Part shown: positions 1 to 4,846 of the stretch, piece after piece
How the letters are laid out: each line of letters begins with the position of its first letter
Numbering within the stretch: the stretch's first letter is position 1
Source: Bacteroidota bacterium
GTDB lineage: Bacteria > Bacteroidota > Rhodothermia > Balneolales > Balneolaceae
NCBI GenBank assembly: GCA_024635465.1
Contig: JAGXIS010000177.1
Span: forward strand, 1 to 6,672
DNA length: 6,672 bases
Direction of reading: 5' to 3'
Position numbers and translations under genes: made by a program
The notes under the pieces: model-generated
The model's input: only the letters and a program-made list of their open reading frames with translations
Databases searched by the model: none
What the model was told of the DNA's origin: nothing

Positions 1-2
1 CC

Positions 3-185
3 TTTGTGAAATTTACGTATTACGATCCTAATACATCAAGACTGTATATGATCGAGTATGGTCAGTTTGCCCCCAGTGTTACAAAACGACGATTTGTAAG
101 ACAGTTTAGAGCAATGGGTCGTACATTCGAATCTGATTCTACATGGTCTTCTGGAAATGATCAGATATCTCTTTATGGCTTTTGA
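3..185 (+). CDS. C-terminal fragment of a DUF4837-like protein (5' end outside window)
   Basis: This frame is open from the left window edge to a TGA at 183-185 and gives the last 60 residues of a protein that begins outside the window. The visible part has an aromatic, beta-like segment (KFTYYDPNTSRLYMIEY) followed by QFAPSVTKRRFVRQFRAMGRTF. From memory, this resembles the end of DUF4837 proteins of Bacteroidota, where a strand is followed by a 'VYAP...KR.Y.RQ.EA' stretch. DUF4837 proteins are usually lipoproteins of unknown function, but the N-terminus that would show a lipobox is not present here. The next gene on the same strand lies in the same reading frame, with no stop between the TGA and that gene. 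The coding status is fairly secure because of length and codon use; the family call is tentative. Confidence 0.5.
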   Translation, partial: FVKFTYYDPNTSRLYMIEYGQFAPSVTKRRFVRQFRAMGRTFESDSTWSSGNDQISLYGF

Positions 186-281
186 TTTATTCTTAAATCT
201 GTACAATGGCCTTCATATCCAATCATAATCAGTCTATATACCAAGATTCTGAATAAAAGAGATAAAATAGTTCAGCTATCC

Positions 282-1322
282 GTGGCTCTTGAGGATTGGT
301 TACAGCCTGATAATTTTACATTAAAAAAGGCCATTGATCGTACCGTAGCAGAATCTCTTTTTTCATTTGAAGATGTAAAACATAGAATTTTATCCTTAAG
401 AAAGAGTTTAAATAGTGAGAATTTACATCTTTGGGCTGAAAATTCGGGTCTAATTGAAAATTCAGTAAATGGTAAAACTATTCTTTGTCTGCATGCAGGT
501 AATCTCCCAGCAGTAGGTATTCAAGATCTATTGGCTATAATGCTTACGGGAGGCAGGTACGTTGGTAAATTGTCGAAAAAAGACCCATATCTATTAGAAT
601 CTCTTCTTAATAAATTGCATGAGCATGGGATTGGTATAGGGAGTGTTCAAAGCACAAATTTAGTTAATCTAAAAGGAATATCTGCAGATGCTGTCCTTTT
701 CTCAGGATCTGAAAGCAGTGTTAAAGCGGTAAAAAAAAAGCTACACACCCTGGACATGATCCATACAGATACACCCATTCTTCCAAGAACGGCTCACTTT
801 TCTGTTGCTTGGATACATGATCAACATCCGGAGACTATGAGACTCTTGATTAATGGAGTTCTTCGATATGCCGGTAAAGGGTGCAGATCTGTGGCAATGG
901 TTGTTGCGCCTTTTAAATTTACATCAAATACATGCAATTTTACCGATTATGTTGAATCGTTTTGGATAAAGAATCCTCAAATAGATAAACCGCCCAAGTC
1001 ATTATATCATCGTTATGCAATGAATAAAGCGGTAGGTATTTCTCAAATATGGCTCGACGATTTTCTGATTGAAGAAGATTTTAAAAAACCTGATCAAAAT
1101 TTCGTTTTACAGTGGATTGAGGGTGGTGAAGATGAAGTGAGAGATATTATCTCAATGAACAGGAGTGGTTTGCAAAGTATATATTCAACAGGTAGTTACA
1201 TCGGTAAAGAAATAGGAAATCGCAAAATAGAACCTTTGGATGAAGCTCAAAATCCACCTATATGGTGGCGTCCGGATGGTATTGACACCATTGAGTGGTT
1301 GCAGAATCACTTTATATCCTAA
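282..1322 (+). CDS. LuxC-family acyl-CoA reductase (start probably upstream of the GTG given)
   Basis: This is a probable acyl-CoA reductase of the LuxC/aldehyde-dehydrogenase-like family, which reduces fatty acyl thioesters to aldehydes with NAD(P)H. Counting from the GTG at 282, residues 67-96 (ILCLHAGNLPAVG and on to GGRYVGK) match the conserved nucleotide-binding half. KLSKKDP (96-102) and FSGSESSVKAV (140-150) are further family landmarks. Cys201 in GKGCRS is the likely catalytic cysteine that carries the acyl group. The C-terminus (NPPIWWRPDGIDTI) is also typical. The protein has 346 residues from GTG, but the frame stays open back to 186. The translated upstream stretch KRDKIVQLSVALEDWL resembles the usual family N-terminus, so a start at CTG 249 or ATT 246 is possible. 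No luxD- or luxE-like gene is adjacent, so bioluminescence is not implied. The natural substrate cannot be read from the sequence. Confidence 0.85.
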   Translation: MALEDWLQPDNFTLKKAIDRTVAESLFSFEDVKHRILSLRKSLNSENLHLWAENSGLIENSVNGKTILCLHAGNLPAVGIQDLLAIMLTGGRYVGKLSKKDPYLLESLLNKLHEHGIGIGSVQSTNLVNLKGISADAVLFSGSESSVKAVKKKLHTLDMIHTDTPILPRTAHFSVAWIHDQHPETMRLLINGVLRYAGKGCRSVAMVVAPFKFTSNTCNFTDYVESFWIKNPQIDKPPKSLYHRYAMNKAVGISQIWLDDFLIEEDFKKPDQNFVLQWIEGGEDEVRDIISMNRSGLQSIYSTGSYIGKEIGNRKIEPLDEAQNPPIWWRPDGIDTIEWLQNHFIS

Positions 1323-1353
1323 ACATAGAAATTTATTACATTGTATTTCGTCA

Positions 1354-1379
1354 ATAAAATCATAAATCGATAAAATCAT
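1354..1379 (+). repeat. 10-bp direct repeat in front of the ThuA gene
   Basis: The word ATAAAATCAT occurs at 1354-1363 and again at 1370-1379, with copy starts 16 bases apart. The second copy includes the first two bases of the ATG of the ThuA-domain gene. The stretch between the acyl-CoA reductase stop (1322) and this ATG is only 55 bases and very A+T-rich. No clear promoter consensus could be assigned in it. The repeat could be an operator or an A-rich translation-enhancing leader of the kind seen in Bacteroidota, but it may also be chance in low-complexity sequence. Confidence 0.3.
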
Positions 1380-2160
1380 GACATACTCAATTAACACTCT
1401 CATCTTAATAGTCTTTACAGTTTTCAGCTCACTTATGATTAGTCTAGGTGATCATAACAGTGATAAACAAGAAGTGACAACTCAAGAAAGTAATTCTGTA
1501 TTAGTGTTCACAAAAACAGAAGGGTGGAGGCATGATTCCATTGAAGCTGGAGTTGAGGCCATTTATCAGTTGGGCAATGAAAATGACTTTACTGTTACCT
1601 GGACGGAAGATGCAGAAAATTTTACCACGGATATCTTATCTGAATATGATGCCGTAATTTTTCTAAATACAACTTTAACCCTGTTCGATAGTGATCAAAG
1701 GGAAGCTTTTCAAAATTATATACAAAATGGTGGTGGATTTGTTGGCATTCACTCAGCGGCAGATACTGAATATGATTGGCCATGGTATGGTGAATTGGTA
1801 GGGGCCTATTTTGATAGCCATCCCAATAACCCGAACGTTAGAGAAGCTGTTGTTGAACTTATTGACGCCAATCACCCCTCTACTGAACATTTACCTCAAC
1901 GGTGGGAAAGAAATGATGAATGGTACAATTTTGGATATATGAATGATCAGGTAAATGTACTTCTTAAATTGGATACTGATAGTTATGAGGGGAGTGAACT
2001 TCCGGGTAACCACCCGATAGCCTGGTATCACGAATTTGATGGTGGCCGTTCCTTTTATACCGGGTCCGGGCATACTATAGAATCATTCTCTGAGCCCCTA
2101 TTTTTAGAACATCTGTTAGGTGGAATTCAATATGTTATGGGTTTAAGTTCACAAGAGTAA
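1378..2160 (+). CDS. Exported ThuA-domain protein
   Basis: The 260-residue product has a hydrophobic N-terminal segment (about residues 5-23) that fits a signal peptide or membrane anchor. No cysteine follows it, so it is not an obvious lipoprotein. Residues 41-255 form one ThuA (trehalose-utilisation type) domain with the class I glutamine amidotransferase-like fold. Landmarks are VLVFTKTEGWRHDSI (41-55), DAVIFLNTT (91-99), GGGFVGIHSAADTEYDWPWY (118-137), the SHPNNPN segment (148-154), HPIAWYHEFDGGRSFYTGSG (212-231), and HLLGGIQYVMG at the end. ThuA proteins are linked to sugar metabolism, and exported versions in Bacteroidota are often found with carbohydrate-degrading functions, sometimes fused to cytochrome or PKD domains. 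This one stands alone. Its neighbours give no sugar context, so the substrate is unknown. The ATG start is supported by the signal-like sequence directly after it. Confidence 0.87.
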   Translation: MTYSINTLILIVFTVFSSLMISLGDHNSDKQEVTTQESNSVLVFTKTEGWRHDSIEAGVEAIYQLGNENDFTVTWTEDAENFTTDILSEYDAVIFLNTTLTLFDSDQREAFQNYIQNGGGFVGIHSAADTEYDWPWYGELVGAYFDSHPNNPNVREAVVELIDANHPSTEHLPQRWERNDEWYNFGYMNDQVNVLLKLDTDSYEGSELPGNHPIAWYHEFDGGRSFYTGSGHTIESFSEPLFLEHLLGGIQYVMGLSSQE

Positions 2161-2172
2161 TTAGCCGAACCA

Positions 2173-3237
2173 TTGGGAAATAAAGGACAAACACTCCAAA
2201 CATTTCGTAATCTTTACAAAGAGATCAAAAGCGGGCAGCTCAATAAACCTGTGTATTATTTACATGGTGATGAAATGTTTCTGATTGATCTCATTCAGGA
2301 TGAGATTGAGAAGATTCTGCCTCCGGGAGAGAAAGATTTTAATTTTGATCTGCTTTATGCTGGAGAAACCTCACCTGATCAAGTTTTAAATATTGCGGGT
2401 AGCTTTCCAATGATGGCTGAACGTAGAATAGTGATAGTGAGAGATTTCTTAAAATTTGATGAACCACCGGATGGAAATCGTTGTATAGAATTTCTGGAAT
2501 ATCTAAAACAACCCAATCCATCTACAACATTATGTATCATTGACAGGAAAATCCCTGACAAACGAAGAGAGTTAGGAAAATATATCAATTCGAAAGATGC
2601 AAAAAGCCATATTGAGGTTCATGATTTCCCATCAATTCCTGAATCTGAATTAACAGATTGGGTTATCAATTGGGCAAAATATACACACGACAGAAAAATT
2701 AGTGTAAATGCTGCCCAACTTTTGAGTCATTTGGTAGGTCAGGATTTGAAGTTATTGTCTACAGAAATAGAAAAACTGTGTACTTTTGTGGACAGTAAAG
2801 AGCTTATTGATGATAGTCATGTAAAAAATATAACGGAGTCTTATCGCGAATATAACGTCTTTGAGCTCAAAGAAGCCGTTATTTCGAGAAATCTGGACAA
2901 ATCACTTATGATTGCGGAACAGATGTTGCTTAAGAGTAATAACAGCACGGGTGAATTATTTAAAACCGTGGGGTTCTTTTACAGTGTGTTTAGCAATATC
3001 TGGCAGATTTGCAGATTTCGTGAAAAAGGGTTGAGTAAAACTCAAATTCAGGAGCAAATTGGTGAGAAGAGAACATATTTCTTCAATAAACAATTTAAAG
3101 AAGCCTCCAATTTTCACTTATCAGAAATGTCAAATATTTTTGAAGCTTTACTCGATACAGATAGATCGTTGAAAGGCTTCAGCACAATGGATAACCCCAC
3201 CATATTCTTCCTGCTGATAAAGCGCATCGTCGGATAG
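2173..3237 (+). CDS. holA: DNA polymerase III delta subunit (clamp-loader subunit)
   Basis: HolA opens the sliding clamp as part of the clamp-loader complex at the replication fork in the cytoplasm. The 354-residue length is close to the usual size of about 340. Residues 27-34 (VYYLHGDE) are the characteristic N-terminal motif. SFPMMAERRIVIVRD (77-91) is the typical strand-loop that follows. LTDWVINWA (about 160-168), the stretch LSHLVGQDLKLLSTEIEKL, and the helical C-terminal domain (FELKEAVISRN onward) complete the family pattern. The frame is bounded by the TAA of the ThuA gene at 2158-2160. The TTG at 2173 is the first possible start, and the next ATG (residue 35) would remove the HGDE motif, so the TTG is well supported. 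The 12-base gap suggests co-transcription or translational coupling with the ThuA gene. Confidence 0.93.
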   Translation: MGNKGQTLQTFRNLYKEIKSGQLNKPVYYLHGDEMFLIDLIQDEIEKILPPGEKDFNFDLLYAGETSPDQVLNIAGSFPMMAERRIVIVRDFLKFDEPPDGNRCIEFLEYLKQPNPSTTLCIIDRKIPDKRRELGKYINSKDAKSHIEVHDFPSIPESELTDWVINWAKYTHDRKISVNAAQLLSHLVGQDLKLLSTEIEKLCTFVDSKELIDDSHVKNITESYREYNVFELKEAVISRNLDKSLMIAEQMLLKSNNSTGELFKTVGFFYSVFSNIWQICRFREKGLSKTQIQEQIGEKRTYFFNKQFKEASNFHLSEMSNIFEALLDTDRSLKGFSTMDNPTIFFLLIKRIVG

Positions 3238-3248
3238 TTTTTTATGTG

Positions 3249-3287
3249 ACCCCGACGTTGCGAAAATAGCAACAGGTAATACGGGGT
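3249..3287 (+). promoter_or_regulatory. Nested hairpin in the leader of the ECF sigma gene
   Basis: The 56-base gap between holA and the sigma-factor gene contains two nested inverted repeats. The outer arms are ACCCCG (3249-3254) and CGGGGT (3282-3287). The inner arms are GTTGC (3257-3261) and GCAAC (3269-3273), around a seven-base A-rich loop. The structure ends six bases before the ATG at 3294, and its 3' arm holds the only G-rich stretch that could act as a ribosome-binding site. No T-run follows on either strand, so a Rho-independent terminator for holA is unlikely. It could limit translation of the sigma factor or bind a regulator. The arms are short, so a chance origin cannot be excluded. 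Confidence 0.4.
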
Positions 3288-3293
3288 ATCAAC

Positions 3294-3902
3294 ATGGAAA
3301 ATTTGACGGGTAAAAAATTACAAGAGTTAACTGATGAACAAGTAATGGCCGAACTTCAGAACGGAGTCGTTCAAGCTTTTGATGTGATTGTTTTTCGATT
3401 TAAAGATAGACTTCACAATTTCTTGTTCAGATACACACATAATCATGAAGATTGTGAAGATTTAGTTCAGGAGACTTTTTTAAGAGTATACAGAAGCAGG
3501 TTTTCATATCAACCCATTGCAAAATTATCCACCTGGATATTTACAATTGCATTGAATCTTGCTAAAAGTATGTATAAGAAAAAACAACGTATGACTACGT
3601 TCTCTATACATGCAGATGACGCAGATCCTGACAGCAGAGATTTTGAGATAAATGATACTTCCATATTACAGGATGAGGAGTTACATCTTAAAAACTCAGT
3701 TGAGGAGCTTGAAAAAGCATTAATGCAGCTCAATGATGAATTTAGAGAAGTCATTGTTTTGCGTGATATTCAACAGTTAACCTATGAAGAGATTTCGGAA
3801 ATTACCGGTACCGCTATGGGTACAGTAAAATCCAGAATAAACAGGGCAAGAGTTCAACTTCAAGATCTAATTGGTGAATACGTAAAATCGGAAACATTCT
3901 GA
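3294..3902 (+). CDS. ECF-type RNA polymerase sigma factor (sigma-70 family)
   Basis: The 202-residue protein has the two domains of extracytoplasmic-function sigma factors. Sigma region 2 spans about residues 27-98, with DCEDLVQETFLRVY (53-66) contacting core polymerase and STWIFTIALNLAKS (79-92) in the -10 recognising part. An acidic linker (about 107-130) follows. Sigma region 4 spans about 138-191, with LNDEFREVIVLRDIQQLTYE and the helix-turn-helix ISEITGTAMGTVKSRINRAR (167-186) for -35 recognition. There is no region 1.1 or region 3. It directs RNA polymerase to a small, unknown set of promoters. Its start is the first ATG after an in-frame TAG at 3267-3269. A small acidic gene follows 47 bases after the stop and may encode its partner. 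Nested hairpins lie just before it and within that next gene. The target regulon cannot be inferred here. Confidence 0.93.
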   Translation: MENLTGKKLQELTDEQVMAELQNGVVQAFDVIVFRFKDRLHNFLFRYTHNHEDCEDLVQETFLRVYRSRFSYQPIAKLSTWIFTIALNLAKSMYKKKQRMTTFSIHADDADPDSRDFEINDTSILQDEELHLKNSVEELEKALMQLNDEFREVIVLRDIQQLTYEEISEITGTAMGTVKSRINRARVQLQDLIGEYVKSETF

Positions 3903-3949
3903 TTCAATTGAAGTATGAATTTCTAATCAACATTAAGAAATTCAGAATT

Positions 3950-4261
3950 ATGATGACGAACAGTAATCAATTTTATAGCGAAGAGAGAGAAGAGTGTGAA
4001 AATTCCGAAGATAATTCGGAACCCCGTTCACACTCTTCTTTTAATTCAATTCAAAAAAATCAAACTTTGCATAAAATCACAACCAGATTGCAGAATTTGC
4101 CTCAAGTAAATGTCAGCTCAGGATTTGATCAAAGAATGGCAGCACTTTTTGCGCTTGAGCTTGAATTGGAGATTAAACAAAAGAGTGCTAGTCTGCAATT
4201 AAGAAACAGCAAAATCAGACTACCGGATATAATTACGGACTTTAGAAAAGAGTTTCTTTAA
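3950..4261 (+). CDS. Small acidic protein, possible non-zinc, soluble anti-sigma partner
   Basis: The frame encodes 103 residues from the ATG at 3950. A second ATG follows directly at 3953, and a TTG at 3908 would add 14 residues but has nothing to recommend it. The N-terminal third (about residues 10-31) is a polar, acidic, serine-rich linker. The middle part, LQNLPQVNVSSGFDQRMAAL, resembles the 'LP....S..F..R....' segment in short anti-sigma-like proteins encoded behind ECF sigma genes. A helix rich in E and L follows, then a basic C-terminus. There is one cysteine only, no HxxxCxxC zinc motif and no membrane segment, so it is not a classical ZAS anti-sigma factor. The anti-sigma role rests on gene position and this weak resemblance. 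A strong hairpin covers codons 12-31. The last 42 bases overlap the convergent TPR gene. It may alternatively be an unrelated or decaying gene. Confidence 0.6.
   Translation: MMTNSNQFYSEEREECENSEDNSEPRSHSSFNSIQKNQTLHKITTRLQNLPQVNVSSGFDQRMAALFALELELEIKQKSASLQLRNSKIRLPDIITDFRKEFL
3985..4042 (+). promoter_or_regulatory. Strong nested hairpin inside the small gene after the sigma factor
   Basis: A perfect 12-bp inverted repeat has arms GAAGAGTGTGAA (3989-4000) and TTCACACTCTTC (4027-4038). Two further A-T pairs and two G-U pairs extend it in RNA to 3985/4042. Inside it sits a second perfect repeat, TTCCGAA (4003-4009) and TTCGGAA (4015-4021), with a five-base loop GATAA. The two stems are separated by a small internal loop (AA on one side, CCCCG on the other). 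The 3' arm runs into TTCTTTTAATT, so transcripts could terminate or pause here, which would make the sigma gene more abundant than the downstream gene. A protein-binding or RNase-processing site is equally possible. The repeat is visible directly; its role is inferred. Confidence 0.6.
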
Positions 4262-4846
4262 TTCCTCATGTTCCGGTTCCACTTTGAGCCCTCTTTGAAT
4301 ATATTCCAGTGATTTCTGATAGGCCTTAACTTCAAATAGTATCCACGATATATTCAAATAAGCGTCAGCAAACGTAGGTTCTATCGTGATGGCCTTCTCG
4401 TATGATTTGGTTGCCTGAATATGATCGCCACTTCTCAACAGAAAATTGCCAAAATTGAAATGCGCCAATGCGTTTCCCGGTGCAATTTTAGTTAAGTATT
4501 CAAATAGCTCCTTAGCACTAGTTAGCTCATCAATAGCTTCATAACAATCAGCCAGATTGTTTAATGATGGAATATGATCAGGTGAATCTTCCAGTACAAT
4601 CAGATAATGATGTATAGCTTCATTAAACTTCTCTATTTCAGCATATGAATTTGCCAGATTATATCGATATGAGATATTATCAGGCTTTAACTCAACCACT
4701 TTTTTTAATATTGAAATCGATTCAGTGTAATTTCCTATGAGAAAATACCCAACACCTAAATCGTTTATTAATTCGCTATTTTCAGGGTTGTCAACCAGAA
4801 GGTTTTTAATTTCAGTAATTCGTTCTTGTACTATTGATTCATTCAA
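4220..4846 (-). CDS. TPR-repeat protein coupled to the patatin-barrel gene
   Basis: The 208-residue protein consists almost entirely of tetratricopeptide repeats, which form a helical scaffold for protein-protein contacts. The repeat-ending prolines fall at residues 21, 55, 89, 123, 157 and 191, an exact 34-residue spacing that marks five consecutive TPR units. The fourth (about 124-157, NALAHFNFGNFLLRSG and following) and fifth match the consensus best. There is no signal peptide or membrane segment, so the product is probably cytoplasmic unless the real start differs. The start is a TTG at 4846-4844, forming TTGA with the TGA stop of the upstream patatin gene; no in-frame ATG exists near the N-terminus. 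This points to translational coupling. A role linked to the outer-membrane patatin is suggested only by gene arrangement. Its 3' end overlaps the convergent small gene by 42 bases. Confidence 0.85.
   Translation of the reverse strand: MNESIVQERITEIKNLLVDNPENSELINDLGVGYFLIGNYTESISILKKVVELKPDNISYRYNLANSYAEIEKFNEAIHHYLIVLEDSPDHIPSLNNLADCYEAIDELTSAKELFEYLTKIAPGNALAHFNFGNFLLRSGDHIQATKSYEKAITIEPTFADAYLNISWILFEVKAYQKSLEYIQRGLKVEPEHEELKKLFSKVRNYIR

Noticed and set aside
206..256. 16-codon ATG frame between the DUF4837-like tail and the reductase
   Set aside because: It is very short, in a different frame from the reductase, has no recognisable sequence, and ends at TAA just before the probable reductase start.
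1185..1403. Opposite-strand open frames over the reductase, ThuA, holA and sigma genes
   Set aside because: They overlap well-recognised genes, have no family features, and are expected shadows of coding sequence.
2340..2347. Bacteroidota-type -7 element (TAATTTTG), and a similar TATTTTTG at 3135-3142
   Set aside because: Both lie inside holA, and neither has a TTG at the expected distance upstream.
3258..3282. Sigma-70-like promoter TTGCGA/TAATAC in front of the sigma gene
   Set aside because: The spacing of about 13 bases is too short and the -35 match is poor; TAATAC alone is not enough.
3908..3949. TTG start that would lengthen the small sigma-linked protein by 14 residues
   Set aside because: The added residues (starting MKYEFLINIKK) show no clear relation to the rest, and a double ATG at 3950/3953 is a simpler start; not fully excluded.
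4222..4277. Possible terminator between the convergent genes (ACCGGA/TCCGGT plus AGAAA/TTTCT)
   Set aside because: The arms are six and five bases long and far apart, with no G+C-rich stem followed by a T-run.
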